A stretch of DNA of 64,000 nt, taken from positions 107,260 through 171,259 of the forward strand of contig JBFLZR010000003.1 of NCBI GenBank assembly GCA_040756055.1, read 5' to 3'. A program made the translations under genes and the position numbers. Under the pieces are notes generated by a model. That model did no database searches and had not been told where the DNA came from. It saw nothing but the letters and a program-made list of their open reading frames with translations. Positions 1 through 9,797 of the stretch are shown in pieces (position 1 is the first letter of the stretch; every line of letters starts with the position of its first letter). Origin of the DNA: Candidatus Zixiibacteriota bacterium. GTDB taxonomy: Bacteria; Zixibacteria; MSB-5A5; GN15; FEB-12.

Positions 1-127
1 GGGAGACAACATCACGATATCGGTGGAGTTGATCACGCCGATAGCGATGGAGAAGGAGCTTCGTTTTGCCATTCGCGAGGGTGGCCGCACGGTTGGCGCC
101 GGCGTCATTGCCGACATATTGGAATAG
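1..127 (+). CDS. tuf: Elongation factor Tu, C-terminal end (partial)
   Basis: The last 41 codons of EF-Tu, the GTPase that delivers aminoacyl-tRNA to the ribosome. The reading frame begins at base 2, and the residues [17 protein letters not shown] then [14 protein letters not shown] match the conserved end of domain 3. The rest lies upstream of the window. It sits 14 bp before rpsJ, the classical tuf-S10 junction, so the S10 cluster is probably co-transcribed with the translation-factor genes. Confidence 0.96.
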   Translation, partial: GDNITISVELITPIAMEKELRFAIREGGRTVGAGVIADILE

Positions 128-141
128 AAGGTAGTTAAACG

Positions 142-450
142 ATGGATGTTCAAAAAATAAGAATAAGGCTCAAAGCGTACGACCACTACGCCCTCGACAA
201 GTCGACGAAGGAGATAGCGCGTACGGTACTTCGGACCGGAGCCAAAATAGTAGGTCCGGTGCCGCTTCCGACGAAGCGGACGGTCTACACGGTTTTGCGT
301 TCGCCGCATGTGGACAAGAAGTCGCGGGAGCAGTTTGAGACCCGGGTACATAAGCGTGTCATCGACATCTATGAATCCACGCCTCAGACTGTCGACGCTT
401 TAATGAAGCTGGATCTCCCGGCCGGTGTTGACGTGGAGATTAAGACCTGA
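142..450 (+). CDS. rpsJ: 30S ribosomal protein S10
   Basis: 102-residue S10, a component of the 30S head that also acts as NusE in transcription antitermination. The N-terminus ([16 protein letters not shown]) and the central [19 protein letters not shown] stretch are diagnostic, and the length is normal. It is the first gene of the S10 operon proper. Confidence 0.98.
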   Translation: MDVQKIRIRLKAYDHYALDKSTKEIARTVLRTGAKIVGPVPLPTKRTVYTVLRSPHVDKKSREQFETRVHKRVIDIYESTPQTVDALMKLDLPAGVDVEIKT

Positions 451-465
451 TAGGGTTTGATTGAT

Positions 466-1092
466 ATGAAAGAGATAATAGGCAAGAAACTCGGCATGAC
501 CCGCATATTCATGGCTGACGGTGAGGCGGTTCCGGTAACGGTAATTCAGGCCGGACCGTGCCCGGTGGTGCAGAAGAAGACCTCTGATAAGGACGGATAC
601 GTTGCCTATCAGGTCGGTTTTAAGCCCCAGCGCAAGAATCTGGTCAACAAGCCCAAGGCCGGCCATTTCGCCAAAGCGAATGTGGAGCCGACGCACTATC
701 TCAGGGAGATCACCTGCGACGAGAGCGAATTTGAGGTTGGCTCTGAGTTGAAGGTGGGGATATTTAAGCCCGGTGAAAGGGTCGATGTGACCGGTATTTC
801 TCGCGGATTGGGTTTTGCGGGCGCTATGAAACGTCACCATTTCCAGGGCGCCAACAAGACTCACGGTCAATCTGACCGCTGGCGCGCTCCTGGTTCGGTT
901 GGTTCGTCTTCCTACCCGTCACGCGTCTTCAAGGGGCAGCGTATGGCTGGAAGAATGGGCAGAGACAGAGTGACCACGCTTAATCTTGAGATAGTCAAGA
1001 TTATCGAGGATGAGAATTTAATGCTTGTTAAAGGCGCCGTCCCGGGATTCACCGGCTCGGTGGTTAAGATTCGGTCAACGAATCGAGGCTAG
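466..1092 (+). CDS. rplC: 50S ribosomal protein L3
   Basis: 208-residue L3, an early 23S rRNA binder reaching the peptidyl-transferase centre. IGKKLGMTRIF at the start and the GQSDRWRAPGSVGSSSYPSRVFKGQRMAGRMG region are the family signature. The frame is open to a TTG at 457, but the ATG at 466 gives the standard L3 N-terminus and lies about 10 nt after a TAGGG, so it is preferred. Confidence 0.97.
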   Translation: MKEIIGKKLGMTRIFMADGEAVPVTVIQAGPCPVVQKKTSDKDGYVAYQVGFKPQRKNLVNKPKAGHFAKANVEPTHYLREITCDESEFEVGSELKVGIFKPGERVDVTGISRGLGFAGAMKRHHFQGANKTHGQSDRWRAPGSVGSSSYPSRVFKGQRMAGRMGRDRVTTLNLEIVKIIEDENLMLVKGAVPGFTGSVVKIRSTNRG

Positions 1093-1106
1093 GTTGGAAA
1101 TAGAAG

Positions 1107-1730
1107 ATGGAAGCTAAACTTTATAATCAAGACGGTGCCGCGATTGGGACGGTGGAATTGAAGCCGGAGGTTTTCGAGGTTACACCCAACGAATCTTTGG
1201 TCCACCAGTATATCGTGACTTATCTTGCCCGCCAGCGTCAGGGAAACTCCAAGACGAAGGAGCGTTCCGAGGTCAGTGGCGGCGGGCGCAAACCGTGGCG
1301 GCAAAAAGGCACCGGCCACGCGCGCTCTGGGACTATCCGCTCGCCTCTGTGGAGAGGGGGCGGTACGGTGTTCGGCCCGAAGCCGAGACTGTACGGTAAC
1401 GCCATGCCCAAGAAAATGAAGCAGATGGCTATTCGTTCGGTTTTCGCCGATAAGGCACAGGCCGATCGCATACGTGTTCTCGACGAGATCAAGCTGGCCG
1501 AGATCAAGACCAAGACCATTCTGGGAATACTTGACAAGTTCGAGCTCTCGGGCAAGAAATGTCTTATTCTGGACGAAGGTCAGAACGAGAGTTGCTTGCT
1601 CAGCTGTCGCAACCTGCAAAAGGTCAAATACGGCAGAGCGGCGCTCGCCAACGGGTATGATTTGCTCAATGCGGATTATATCCTTATGACGAAGGCCGGG
1701 CTTGAGAAAGTTCATGAGGTGTTCGGATGA
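1107..1730 (+). CDS. rplD: 50S ribosomal protein L4
   Basis: 207-residue L4, which binds 23S rRNA and lines the exit tunnel; in enterobacteria it also represses the S10 operon. The internal loop (GGGRKPWRQKGTGHARSG then SPLWRGGGTVFGP) is intact. Its stop overlaps the rplW start (ATGA), implying translational coupling. Confidence 0.97.
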   Translation: MEAKLYNQDGAAIGTVELKPEVFEVTPNESLVHQYIVTYLARQRQGNSKTKERSEVSGGGRKPWRQKGTGHARSGTIRSPLWRGGGTVFGPKPRLYGNAMPKKMKQMAIRSVFADKAQADRIRVLDEIKLAEIKTKTILGILDKFELSGKKCLILDEGQNESCLLSCRNLQKVKYGRAALANGYDLLNADYILMTKAGLEKVHEVFG

Positions 1731-2020
1731 GAAGAGACCCTCGAGAAATAATAAAACTTCACCTGACGACCGAGCGTTCGACGAATCTGCGCGAGGCAAA
1801 CAACGAATACGTGTTCGAGGTGGATAAGACGGCTAACAAGCACCAGATTAAACTGGCTGCCGAGAGTCTCTTCAAGGTCAAGGTTGAAGATGTCAGAACG
1901 ATGATAGTGCCGGGCAAGTCCCGTCGCATGGGCCGCAACGAGGGAAAGACCTCGACCTGGAAGAAGGCCATCGTGCGCCTCAAAAAGGGTGAGGTAATCG
2001 CGATGTTCGAGAATGTATAA
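1727..2020 (+). CDS. rplW: 50S ribosomal protein L23
   Basis: 97-residue L23, at the tunnel exit where trigger factor and SRP dock. The family features are visible: TTERSTNLRE near the N-terminus and ANKHQIKLAAESLFKVKVEDV in the middle. The start overlaps rplD by 4 bp. Confidence 0.97.
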   Translation: MRRDPREIIKLHLTTERSTNLREANNEYVFEVDKTANKHQIKLAAESLFKVKVEDVRTMIVPGKSRRMGRNEGKTSTWKKAIVRLKKGEVIAMFENV

Positions 2021-2039
2021 CAGAAGGTTGGTGTGAAAA

Positions 2040-2870
2040 ATGGCTGTTAAGAAATTTCGTCCCACGACACCGTCGCTGCGATTCAGAACGGTTCCCGCCT
2101 TCGATGAGATTACATCGACGATTCCGGAAAAATCGCTTTTGCGGCCCCTGAGAAAGAGTGGTGGGCGCAACAATAAAGGACGTATTACGGCATATTGCCG
2201 CGGAGGCGGTCACAAGCGGATGTATCGGGTGATCGACTTCAAGCGCTGCAAGTACGATGTCCCCGCCCGCGTGGCTTCCATCGAATACGATCCGAATCGT
2301 TCGGCGAGAATCGCCCTGCTTCACTATGTTGACGGCGAGAAGGCATATATTTTGGCCCCGAATGATCTGAAAGTGGATGATATTCTGATGTCGGGCGAGT
2401 CGGTTGAGAATCGTGTTGGTAACTCCATGCCGCTCGGCAAGATGCTGCTGGGTACCGACGTCCACAATGTCGAGATGCGTCCTGGTAAGGGCGGACAGAT
2501 GGCGCGTTCGGCCGGTTCTTTCTGCCAGCTGGTAGCTAAAGAAGGTGGCAAGGCCATTTTGAAAATGCCGTCGGGTGAAGTCCGTACGGTTCCAGATAAA
2601 TGTTACGCTACGATTGGTCAGGTTTCCAACCTGGATCACAAGAATATCGTTTGGGGCAAGGCCGGCGCCTCGCGTTGGCGCGGGAAACGTCCATCGGTGC
2701 GCGGCGTGGCTATGAACCCGGTAGACCATCCCATGGGTGGCGGCGAGGGCAGATCTTCCGGTGGAAGACACCCTTGTACGCCGTGGGGTAAGCCTACCAA
2801 GGGTTATAAGACCAGAAGTAAACGGAAAAAGTCCGATCACCTTGTTCAGGATCGGCGAGTGAAAATATAG
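2040..2870 (+). CDS. rplB: 50S ribosomal protein L2
   Basis: 276-residue L2, required for subunit association and peptidyl-transferase activity. [20 protein letters not shown] and the C-terminal block [18 protein letters not shown], containing the conserved histidine, are present. Normal length and position between L23 and S19. Confidence 0.98.
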   Translation: MAVKKFRPTTPSLRFRTVPAFDEITSTIPEKSLLRPLRKSGGRNNKGRITAYCRGGGHKRMYRVIDFKRCKYDVPARVASIEYDPNRSARIALLHYVDGEKAYILAPNDLKVDDILMSGESVENRVGNSMPLGKMLLGTDVHNVEMRPGKGGQMARSAGSFCQLVAKEGGKAILKMPSGEVRTVPDKCYATIGQVSNLDHKNIVWGKAGASRWRGKRPSVRGVAMNPVDHPMGGGEGRSSGGRHPCTPWGKPTKGYKTRSKRKKSDHLVQDRRVKI

Positions 2871-2888
2871 GGATATGGAGTAATATAG

Positions 2889-3182
2889 ATGCCTCGATCG
2901 CTGAAAAAAGGACCTTTTGTTGACCATAGCCTGGCAAAGAAGGTTCAGGAATTGAACGACACCGGGCAGAAGAAGGTAGTCAAGACCTGGTCGCGCCGCT
3001 CGACGATTCTTCCGGAATTCGTCGGACATACATTTGCGGTGCACAACGGCAGCAAGTTTATCCCGATCTATGTCACTGAGAATATGGTTGGCCACAAGCT
3101 GGGCGAATTCGCTCCTACGAGAACTTTCCGCGGACACAGCGGCAGACTCACGGAACGCTCTTCGGCGGTGAAGGGAGAATAG
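2889..3182 (+). CDS. rpsS: 30S ribosomal protein S19
   Basis: 97-residue S19, which forms the 30S head with S13 and contacts the A-site region. [15 protein letters not shown] and [21 protein letters not shown] are conserved family blocks. The rplV start follows 2 bp after the stop. Confidence 0.98.
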   Translation: MPRSLKKGPFVDHSLAKKVQELNDTGQKKVVKTWSRRSTILPEFVGHTFAVHNGSKFIPIYVTENMVGHKLGEFAPTRTFRGHSGRLTERSSAVKGE

Positions 3183-3184
3183 CG

Positions 3185-3760
3185 ATGCTGGTTAAATCAT
3201 CCGCTCAGTTGAGATATTTGAGTATCCCGCCACGCAAGATGCGTTTGGTTGCCAATGCTGTAATCGGGATGCCGGTGGAGAAGGCGCTTAACATATTGAA
3301 TTTTATGCCGAAGATCGCCGCTCACCATCTGGCCAAGACACTCAAATCGGCGGCGGCCAACGCGCTCTCCAAAGAGGGAACCGACAATCTGAATCCGGAA
3401 GTTCTCACGATTAAGAGTATCATCGTTGATGCCGCTCCGACCGCCAAGAGGATTCGTTATCGCTCGATGGGCAGAGTGTATCGCTACCGTAAACGCTTCT
3501 GTCACTTGATCGTGAATGTAGAAGGCCATACGATCGAACCCGAGGCGAAGAAAGCTTCGACTGCCGGCGCGGCTGCCGAAAAGACGGTCGAAAAAACCGC
3601 CGGTAAGAAAGAGTCAGCTTCGGGCAAGAAAAAAGCGGTGAAGACGACTAAGAAGGCTGTAAAGAAGACGGCCGCCAAGAAGACCGGCTCGGCCAAGAGT
3701 GATGCCAGGAAAAGGGCGACCAAAGCCAGGCCGAAGACTGAGAAAAAAGCTGAAAAATAA
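3185..3760 (+). CDS. rplV: 50S ribosomal protein L22 with long lysine-rich C-terminal tail
   Basis: L22 lines the exit tunnel with L4. Residues 1 to about 118 are the normal domain (LRYLSIPPRKMRLVANAV, then the RIRYRSMGRVYRYRKR hook). About 70 residues follow that are almost only Ala, Lys, Thr and Ser, giving 191 residues against the usual 110-120. The tail lacks predicted structure by eye and resembles histone-H1-like repeats; it probably contacts rRNA or is disordered. The tail is in frame and the downstream gene is intact, so it is not a frameshift product. Confidence 0.96.
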   Translation: MLVKSSAQLRYLSIPPRKMRLVANAVIGMPVEKALNILNFMPKIAAHHLAKTLKSAAANALSKEGTDNLNPEVLTIKSIIVDAAPTAKRIRYRSMGRVYRYRKRFCHLIVNVEGHTIEPEAKKASTAGAAAEKTVEKTAGKKESASGKKKAVKTTKKAVKKTAAKKTGSAKSDARKRATKARPKTEKKAEK

Positions 3761-3773
3761 TTTGATGATTGAA

Positions 3774-3786
3774 GGAGATTGTCTTG
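3774..3786 (+). promoter_or_regulatory. Shine-Dalgarno plus TTG start of rpsC
   Basis: GGAG at 3774-3777, a 6-nt spacer, then TTG at 3784-3786. This fixes the S3 start at a TTG and excludes the upstream in-frame ATG at 3769. Confidence 0.8.
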
Positions 3787-4764
3787 GGACAAAAGACACA
3801 TCCAATAGGTTTACGTCTCGGAATAATAAGAACGTGGAATAGCCGCTGGTTTGCCCCCGTTCGAAACTTCTCCGATTTGATCCATGAAGATATGATGATC
3901 AAGCGCTACATCAACAAGCGTCTTGATAATGCCGGTATAGCCAACGTGTGTATCTCTCGCGCCCCCAAAAAGGTGACGGTTGATATCCATACCTCGCGTC
4001 CGGGTATCGTCATTGGTCGCAAGGGAGCCGAGGTGGATAAACTGCGTGAAGAGCTTCAGCTTTTGACCAAAAAGGATATCCTGCTGAATATCGTCGAGGT
4101 GAGAAAGCCGGAGTTGGACGCCAAGCTTGTGGCCGATTCGATAGCGCGTCAGCTCGAAGGCCGCGTGTCGTTCCGTCGCGCCATGAAAAAGTCGATTGCC
4201 GCCACGATGAAGATGGGGGCGGTTGGGATCAAGGTTCAGTGCGGCGGGCGTTTGGGCGGTGCCGAAATCGCACGAGTCGAAAAGTACAAGGAAGGGCGTG
4301 TTCCCCTTCATACGCTCCGTGCCGATATTGACTATGCTACCTCTACCGCCCGGACCACTTACGGATGTATCGGAGTGAAGGTGTGGATCTGCCGCGGCGA
4401 GATTCTTGAAGCCGGTCAGTATTACCAGGACGAGGAAGCGGCCAAGCCTGAGGTGGAACAGGAGGCCCCGAGCTCCCGTCCGAGAAGACCCCACGGAGGA
4501 GATAAGGGTCGCAAGCGCCCGCGTGGTCGCATCCGTCGCAAAACCGGTGATGGTGAAGGTGGCGAGGAAGGCGCTCCAAGAGGGCGTCGTCCCGAGCGTG
4601 CCCGCTCCGATGAAGGCCGCTCGGAGGGTGGTTACAGAGGAGCCGGCGGACGCCGTGGCGCCGTTCGCAGACCGGAGAGGCAAACCGGTGGTGGGACTGA
4701 GTCCTCTGCCAAGAAAAGCGATAAACCCGCGTCGTCGGATAGTGGTTCCGGCAAGGCGGAATAG
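3784..4764 (+). CDS. rpsC: 30S ribosomal protein S3 with long Arg/Gly/Glu-rich tail
   Basis: S3 carries a KH domain at the mRNA entry channel. The TTG at 3784 gives the standard start [12 protein letters not shown] and lies 6 nt after GGAG (3774-3777); the ATG at 3769 would overlap that ribosome-binding site, so TTG is chosen. The core ([18 protein letters not shown], then [15 protein letters not shown]) ends near residue 215. About 110 extra residues rich in Arg, Gly, Glu and Ser give 326 against the usual 210-240. The tail is low complexity and its role is unknown. Confidence 0.96.
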   Translation: MGQKTHPIGLRLGIIRTWNSRWFAPVRNFSDLIHEDMMIKRYINKRLDNAGIANVCISRAPKKVTVDIHTSRPGIVIGRKGAEVDKLREELQLLTKKDILLNIVEVRKPELDAKLVADSIARQLEGRVSFRRAMKKSIAATMKMGAVGIKVQCGGRLGGAEIARVEKYKEGRVPLHTLRADIDYATSTARTTYGCIGVKVWICRGEILEAGQYYQDEEAAKPEVEQEAPSSRPRRPHGGDKGRKRPRGRIRRKTGDGEGGEEGAPRGRRPERARSDEGRSEGGYRGAGGRRGAVRRPERQTGGGTESSAKKSDKPASSDSGSGKAE

Positions 4765-4792
4765 TAACTGAGAGAACCGGGAGACAACATAA

Positions 4793-5215
4793 ATGTTAAT
4801 GCCCAAGAAGACCAAATTTCGCAAGGCCCAGCGCGGTCGGATGAGAGGAAAAGCGAAAGGCGGTTCCGCGGTTAGTTTTGGTGAGTTCGGTTTAAAGTCG
4901 CTCGAGCCGTGTTGGTTGACCAACCGGCAGATCGAGGCGGCCCGTGTCGCCATGACGCGCTATATCAAACGCGGCGGCAAAATCTGGATCCGGATATTCC
5001 CGGACAAGCCGGTAACCAAGAAGCCGGCCGAAACCCGTATGGGTAAAGGCAAAGGCGCGCCGGAATACTGGGTGGCGGTGATCAAGCCGGGACGCGTGCT
5101 GTTTGAGATTGAAGGTGTGTCGCGGGAAATGGCTCGTGAGGCGCTCCGCCTGGGGGCCAACAAGCTGCCGATGAAAACCAAGTTTGTAACAAGAGCCGAT
5201 ACGGAAGGAGTCTAA
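4793..5215 (+). CDS. rplP: 50S ribosomal protein L16
   Basis: 140-residue L16, which organises the A-site tRNA elbow region of the 50[16 protein letters not shown] and the block [19 protein letters not shown] are diagnostic. Length is normal; rpmC follows after 2 bp. Confidence 0.98.
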   Translation: MLMPKKTKFRKAQRGRMRGKAKGGSAVSFGEFGLKSLEPCWLTNRQIEAARVAMTRYIKRGGKIWIRIFPDKPVTKKPAETRMGKGKGAPEYWVAVIKPGRVLFEIEGVSREMAREALRLGANKLPMKTKFVTRADTEGV

Positions 5216-5217
5216 AG

Positions 5218-5484
5218 GTGTTGAAAGTTCAGGCATTACGTGAAATGACGCCGGAGGAACTCCGCCTGAAGGTGAACGAGCTCAATGACGAAATGTTCAA
5301 TCTGAACATGAGGCGTTCGCTCAAGGCGCTGGACAACCCGCTCCGTCTGCGGCAGATTCGCCGCGAGATCGCTCGTATCAAGACTGTTCTTAATGAAGAT
5401 AAACACGGCATCAGAAAGCTGGCCGAAAGTAGCACATCGATTCTGGGTAAGAGCGGTGCTAAGGATAAAGAGAAAGAGAAATAA
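5218..5484 (+). CDS. rpmC: 50S ribosomal protein L29
   Basis: 88-residue helical hairpin protein of the tunnel exit. REMTPEELRLKVNELNDEMFNL and RQIRREIARIKTVL are conserved. A GTG at 5218 or a TTG at 5221 can start it; GTG is taken. The last 20 residues are a charged tail slightly longer than in most L29. Confidence 0.95.
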   Translation: MLKVQALREMTPEELRLKVNELNDEMFNLNMRRSLKALDNPLRLRQIRREIARIKTVLNEDKHGIRKLAESSTSILGKSGAKDKEKEK

Positions 5485-5495
5485 CGGAGTGATAT

Positions 5496-5762
5496 ATGGC
5501 GGATGAGGTGAGAAAAGATGTAAGGAAAGTCCGTGTCGGGACGGTTATCCAGGATAAGATGGAGAAGAGCATTGTTGTCCGGGTCGACCGTACCATGCGG
5601 CACCCCTTGTACGAGAAGATCTTTCGTACGTACTCGAAGCTGTATGCTCACGACGAGAACAATGAAGCCCGGGTTGGTGATGTTGTCCGCGTCGCCGAGA
5701 CCAGGCCTCTTTCGAAGAAGAAGCGCTGGCGTCTGGTTGAGATTTTGGAGAGGGCCAAGTAG
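5496..5762 (+). CDS. rpsQ: 30S ribosomal protein S17
   Basis: 88-residue OB-fold protein that binds 16S rRNA early in assembly. [19 protein letters not shown], then HPLYEKIF, and the C-terminal [16 protein letters not shown] match the family. Confidence 0.97.
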   Translation: MADEVRKDVRKVRVGTVIQDKMEKSIVVRVDRTMRHPLYEKIFRTYSKLYAHDENNEARVGDVVRVAETRPLSKKKRWRLVEILERAK

Positions 5763-5788
5763 GCCGCTCAGGAAGGGTGTGAGTAAAG

Positions 5789-6154
5789 ATGATTCAAGAA
5801 TTCACCATGCTCTCAGTGGCCGATAACTCCGGCGCCAAAAAAGCCATGTGCTTCAGAATCCTTGGCGGTCGTAAAAAATATGCCAGTATCGGTGATATTA
5901 TTGTCGTGACTGTCAAAGAGGCTCTGCCGGGTGGCACTGTGAAGAAGTCCGAGGTGTGCAAAGCGGTGGTGGTTCGTACCAAGGCGAGCCTGAAGCGCAA
6001 GGATGGCTCGGTTATTAGGTTTTCGGATAACGCCGCGGTTATTATCAACGAGCAGAACGAGCCGCGCGGTACCCGTATTTTTGGCCCGGTGGCCCGTGAA
6101 TTGCGTGAAAAGCAGTTTATGAAGATCGTGTCGTTGGCGCCGGAGGTCCTGTAA
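5789..6154 (+). CDS. rplN: 50S ribosomal protein L14
   Basis: 121-residue L14 at the intersubunit face. [36 protein letters not shown] and the C-terminal [13 protein letters not shown] blocks are conserved. Normal length. Confidence 0.98.
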   Translation: MIQEFTMLSVADNSGAKKAMCFRILGGRKKYASIGDIIVVTVKEALPGGTVKKSEVCKAVVVRTKASLKRKDGSVIRFSDNAAVIINEQNEPRGTRIFGPVARELREKQFMKIVSLAPEVL

Positions 6155-6169
6155 GAGGAATAGTTACTT

Positions 6170-6487
6170 ATGAGAATACGCAAAGGTGATACCGTATACG
6201 TTCGCAGCGGTTCTTCCAAAGGCAAGAACGGAAGAGTCCTGCACGTGGATGTAAAGAAGCAGACGGCCCTGGTGGAAGGCGTTAATATGCGCAAACGTCA
6301 TCAGCGGCCGACACAGAAAAACCCGAAGGGCGGGATTATCACTATCGAGGCCCCGGTGCATTTGAGCAACCTGGCGCTTTACAGTACGACTCTCTCCGGC
6401 CCGACCAAAACATCGACCGCAGTGGTAACCGAAGGCGGCAAGTCTAAGAGAGTTAGAATCTGCCGCAAAACCGGCGAGCAGATCTGA
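6170..6487 (+). CDS. rplX: 50S ribosomal protein L24
   Basis: 105-residue L24, an assembly initiator protein. The KOW motif is at the N-terminus (IRKGDTVYVRSGSSKGKNG) and EGVNMRKRHQRPTQKNPKGG follows. Standard spc-operon position between L14 and L5. Confidence 0.97.
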   Translation: MRIRKGDTVYVRSGSSKGKNGRVLHVDVKKQTALVEGVNMRKRHQRPTQKNPKGGIITIEAPVHLSNLALYSTTLSGPTKTSTAVVTEGGKSKRVRICRKTGEQI

Positions 6488-6499
6488 GGATTGTGACAT

Positions 6500-7039
6500 A
6501 TGGCAAGGCTTAAAGAGAAATATTTAAAAGAGATCAGGCCGAAGCTTATGAAGGAAAATAATTATTCCTCCGTAATGCAGGCTCCGCGTCTGACGAAAAT
6601 CACCGTCAATATCGGCGTCGGCGAGGCTACTCAGAATCCGAAGCTGCTCGAGGCGGCGGTAAACGATCTGACGCTCATCACCGGACGCAAGCCGGCCGTG
6701 ATGAAGGCCAAGAAGGCTATATCGAATTTCAAATTACGCAAGGGCGTGGCTATCGGCGCCAGTGTGACATTGCGTCGCGAGGTTATGTACGAGTTTCTGG
6801 ATCGTCTGGTAAGCATAGCCATTCCACGTATTCGTGACTTCCGCGGCGTCAGCCCCAAGGCTTTCGATGGCCGGGGGAATTACAACCTGGGACTTAAAGA
6901 ACAATTGATATTTCCGGAAATAGATTACGACAAGGTAGAGAAAATTCGCGGCATGAACATAACTATCGGGACGACGGCCAGGACGGACGAAGAAGCACGT
7001 CAGCTGCTGACCGAATTGGGCATGCCTTTCCGTAAGTAG
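6500..7039 (+). CDS. rplE: 50S ribosomal protein L5
   Basis: 179-residue L5, which binds 5S rRNA in the central protuberance. The family blocks are visible: [35 protein letters not shown] and [16 protein letters not shown]. Normal length. Confidence 0.98.
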   Translation: MARLKEKYLKEIRPKLMKENNYSSVMQAPRLTKITVNIGVGEATQNPKLLEAAVNDLTLITGRKPAVMKAKKAISNFKLRKGVAIGASVTLRREVMYEFLDRLVSIAIPRIRDFRGVSPKAFDGRGNYNLGLKEQLIFPEIDYDKVEKIRGMNITIGTTARTDEEARQLLTELGMPFRK

Positions 7040-7047
7040 GGAGACCA

Positions 7048-7233
7048 ATGGCTAAGAAGTGTCTTTTAGAGAAACAGAGACGTGAACCGAAATTTCAGGT
7101 TCGTTCATATAACCGGTGCCGTCGTTGCGGCCGACCGCGGGCCTATATTCGCCGGTTTGGGCTGTGCCGCATTTGCTTTAGAGAGATGGCCCTGGCAGGC
7201 GAAATCCCGGGCGTCGTTAAAGCCAGTTGGTAA
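7048..7233 (+). CDS. rpsN: 30S ribosomal protein S14, zinc-binding short type
   Basis: 61-residue S14 of the zinc-containing (S14 type Z) class. Two CxxC pairs, CRRC and CRIC, flank the Arg-rich centre. This C-plus form needs zinc and is shorter than the roughly 100-residue zinc-free form. It lies in the spc operon, as usual. Confidence 0.97.
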   Translation: MAKKCLLEKQRREPKFQVRSYNRCRRCGRPRAYIRRFGLCRICFREMALAGEIPGVVKASW

Positions 7234-7261
7234 ATTTTAGGATTTTGGAGTTACTGTTATT

Positions 7262-7663
7262 ATGAGTATGACCGATCCAGTCGCCGATTTGCTAACGAGG
7301 GTGAGAAACGCCTCAAAGGCCAAAAAGAACGCCGTAGATATCCCGGCTTCCAAGCTGAAACGGGAGATCATACGCATTCTTATCGAACACAATTATGTCA
7401 GGGATGTGGTGGAGCTTCCCGACAACAAGCAGGGTATCCTGCGTGTCTACCTCCGCTATACGAGAGACGATAAGTCCGTTCTTAAGGGGATCCAGAGAAT
7501 TTCTTGTCCCGGTTTGAGAAAGTATGTGCAGGCAGAAGAAATTCGCCTGTCCACCCATAATATGCGTGGTATGATGATCTTGTCTACCTCGCAGGGTGTC
7601 ATGACCAACTTCGATGCCGCCAAGAAAGGCATCGGAGGCGAAGTAATCTGTAGGTGTTGGTAA
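7262..7663 (+). CDS. rpsH: 30S ribosomal protein S8
   Basis: 133-residue S8, a central 16S rRNA assembly protein. TDPVADLLTRVRNASKA at the start and the C-terminal STSQGVMTNFDAAKKGIGGE are diagnostic. ATG codons at 7262 and 7268 are both possible starts; the first is given. Confidence 0.97.
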   Translation: MSMTDPVADLLTRVRNASKAKKNAVDIPASKLKREIIRILIEHNYVRDVVELPDNKQGILRVYLRYTRDDKSVLKGIQRISCPGLRKYVQAEEIRLSTHNMRGMMILSTSQGVMTNFDAAKKGIGGEVICRCW

Positions 7664-7677
7664 AGGAAGGATTTCAG

Positions 7678-8220
7678 ATGTCGCGCGTAGGTAAGAATCC
7701 GATAGTGATTCCGGACAAAACGAAAGTCGAGATCAAAGACTCGTCGGTCACTGTCACCGGTCCCAAGGGTACGCTTTCGAGAGAAATCCATCCCGATATG
7801 ACGGCCGTGATCGAGGGTAAGGAGCTTTTGGTTTCGCGTCCGTCGGACGCCAAGAAACATCGCGCCCTCCATGGTTTGACCCGGGCCCTGCTCAATAATA
7901 TGGTGGTCGGCGTCACGAAAGGATACAAGAGGGAACTGGAGATTATCGGAGTCGGCTACCGGGCCGAAATGAAGGGCAAGATACTGATGATGTACCTGGG
8001 ATACTCGCATCCCATCGTATTCACGCCTCCCGATGGTGTGACGATCACGGCTTTGCCCAAGGAAAATAGAGTCATTGTTGAAGGCATAGACAAAGAGCTG
8101 GTGGGTCAGTGCGCCGCCAAGATTCGTTCGTTCCGCAAGCCGGAGCCTTACAAAGGTAAGGGTGTCCGGTACTTGGGTGAGTACGTTCGGTCCAAGGCTG
8201 GCAAGACCGCTGCCGGATAA
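7678..8220 (+). CDS. rplF: 50S ribosomal protein L6
   Basis: 180-residue L6 near the factor-binding site. MSRVGKNPIVIPDKTKVEI is the standard N-terminus and KPEPYKGKGVRYLGE the conserved C-terminal block. The frame is open upstream to 7654, but the ATG at 7678 follows an AAGGAAGG Shine-Dalgarno and gives the family start. Confidence 0.97.
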   Translation: MSRVGKNPIVIPDKTKVEIKDSSVTVTGPKGTLSREIHPDMTAVIEGKELLVSRPSDAKKHRALHGLTRALLNNMVVGVTKGYKRELEIIGVGYRAEMKGKILMMYLGYSHPIVFTPPDGVTITALPKENRVIVEGIDKELVGQCAAKIRSFRKPEPYKGKGVRYLGEYVRSKAGKTAAG

Positions 8221-8237
8221 GATGGTTGGTGTAAAAA

Positions 8238-8612
8238 ATGGCTGATAAGAATATTGTTAAAGCAGAGAAAGCGCTCCGGCGCCGCATGAGAGTCCGCAAG
8301 ACAATCGTCGGCACACCCGAGCGCCCGCGCCTGACGGTGGCGAAGTCGCTTAAGAATGTCTTCGCCCAGGTTGTCGACGATGTCAATCACGTCACCCTGG
8401 TGGGAGTGTCGACGAACTCGAAGGCTTTGGCCGGTGAGCTCAAGGACGACATGAACAAGACACAGCAGGCTTTTGAAGTCGGTAAGAAGATCGCGCAACT
8501 GGCCAAAGACAAGGGGATCGAGACGGTTGTTTTCGACCGCAACATCTCCCGCTATCACGGTCGGATCAAGGCTGTTGCCGACGGTGCTCGCAAGGGCGGA
8601 TTGAAATTCTGA
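8238..8612 (+). CDS. rplR: 50S ribosomal protein L18
   Basis: 124-residue L18, a 5S rRNA-binding protein of the central protuberance. RRMRVRKTIVGTPERPRLTV, the FDRNISRYHGRIKAVADGAR block and the GGLKF end are conserved. Confidence 0.97.
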   Translation: MADKNIVKAEKALRRRMRVRKTIVGTPERPRLTVAKSLKNVFAQVVDDVNHVTLVGVSTNSKALAGELKDDMNKTQQAFEVGKKIAQLAKDKGIETVVFDRNISRYHGRIKAVADGARKGGLKF

Positions 8613-8645
8613 TAATACGTGGAAATTATAGAATAAGAGGTTTAG

Positions 8646-9128
8646 GTGGCAAAGTTTGACGTTGATAATCTCGAGTTTGAAGAGCGAGTGATACATGTCA
8701 ACCGTGTAGCCAAAGTGGTCAAAGGCGGACGTCGTTTCAGCTTCACGGCTCTGGTGGCCGTGGGCGACAAGCGCGGCCGCGTTGGTGTAGGGCATGGAAA
8801 AGCTTCCGAGGTTTCCGATGCTATTCGCAAGGCGACCGAGGCCGCTAAGAAGGAAGTGATCAATATCAACCTGATTAACGGCACGATTCCGCACCGCATT
8901 GACGGTCAGTTTGGCGCGACGACGGTAATGATGCGTCCGGCCTCGCCCGGTACCGGCGTTATCGCCGGCGGCGCTGTTCGGACAGTGCTGGAATCGCTCG
9001 GCGTTCAAGATGTCCTGACCAAGGTTCTTGGCAGTCGCAACCCCAATAATGTGGTGAAGGCTACCATGGATGGACTGTTGGAACTGAAAACTCGCGAACA
9101 GGAAGAGAAAGCCCGCGAGCAGGCTTAA
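8646..9128 (+). CDS. rpsE: 30S ribosomal protein S5
   Basis: 160-residue S5, which affects decoding accuracy and mRNA unwinding. Starts at GTG 8646. [36 protein letters not shown] and [14 protein letters not shown] are family blocks. Normal length. Confidence 0.97.
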   Translation: MAKFDVDNLEFEERVIHVNRVAKVVKGGRRFSFTALVAVGDKRGRVGVGHGKASEVSDAIRKATEAAKKEVININLINGTIPHRIDGQFGATTVMMRPASPGTGVIAGGAVRTVLESLGVQDVLTKVLGSRNPNNVVKATMDGLLELKTREQEEKAREQA

Positions 9129-9156
9129 AGCCGGCTTGACGACAGGTGGTTAGGAT

Positions 9157-9339
9157 ATGACAAGACTGAAAATTACACAGATTAGAAGTACGATCGACCG
9201 CAAGGAGCCGCAGAAGCGCACAATCAAGGCTCTCGGTCTGGGCAGGATCCGCCGCACGGTGGTGCACAACGACACCCCGCAGATTCGCGGCATGGTAAGA
9301 GCCGTCCAGCACCTGGTATCGGTCGAAGAAATTGACTAA
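9157..9339 (+). CDS. rpmD: 50S ribosomal protein L30
   Basis: 60-residue L30. [24 protein letters not shown] and the following [16 protein letters not shown] match the family exactly. Sits between S5 and L15 as in most bacteria. Confidence 0.97.
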   Translation: MTRLKITQIRSTIDRKEPQKRTIKALGLGRIRRTVVHNDTPQIRGMVRAVQHLVSVEEID

Positions 9340-9359
9340 AGACTATAGGGCGGGATACA

Positions 9360-9797
9360 ATGGAACTACATACATTAAAACCTCCGGCAGGTTCAAAAAA
9401 GACGCGTCGTCGGGTCGGTCGCGGTTCCGGCAGCGGTCTGGGCAAGACTTCCGGTCGCGGTCACAAGGGCGCCGGCGCCCGCAGCGGTTTCAAGCAGAAA
9501 CCGGGTCGCGAGGGCGGCCAGATGCCGCTGCATCGCAGACTGCCAAAACGCGGCTTTACCAACATCTTTAAGAAAGAGTTTCAGACAGTCAATCTCAGCG
9601 ACCTGGCCAGATGTCAACCCGGCGAGGTTACGGCCGAGACTTTGAAAAAAGCCGGCCTGATTAAAAAGCTGTCCATACCGGTCAAGTTGCTTGGCAACGG
9701 TACTATAGATAAAGCTTACACGGTGAAAGCAGCTGCCTTCTCCAAGTCAGCGAAAGAGAAGATCGAAGCAGCAGGTGGAAAAGCCGAGGTGATTTAG
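9360..9797 (+). CDS. rplO: 50S ribosomal protein L15
   Basis: 145-residue L15, a late assembly protein. The Gly/Arg-rich N-terminus ([18 protein letters not shown]) and [15 protein letters not shown] are diagnostic. The stop codon's last base is the first base of the secY GTG start. Confidence 0.97.
   Translation: MELHTLKPPAGSKKTRRRVGRGSGSGLGKTSGRGHKGAGARSGFKQKPGREGGQMPLHRRLPKRGFTNIFKKEFQTVNLSDLARCQPGEVTAETLKKAGLIKKLSIPVKLLGNGTIDKAYTVKAAAFSKSAKEKIEAAGGKAEVI

Noticed and set aside
1980-3137. 385-codon minus-strand open frame
   Set aside because: It lies wholly opposite rplW end, rplB and rpsS, which are certain; its translation matches no family and it has no ribosome-binding site.
3811-4953. 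380-codon minus-strand open frame
   Set aside because: Antisense shadow of rpsC and rplP caused by codon bias.
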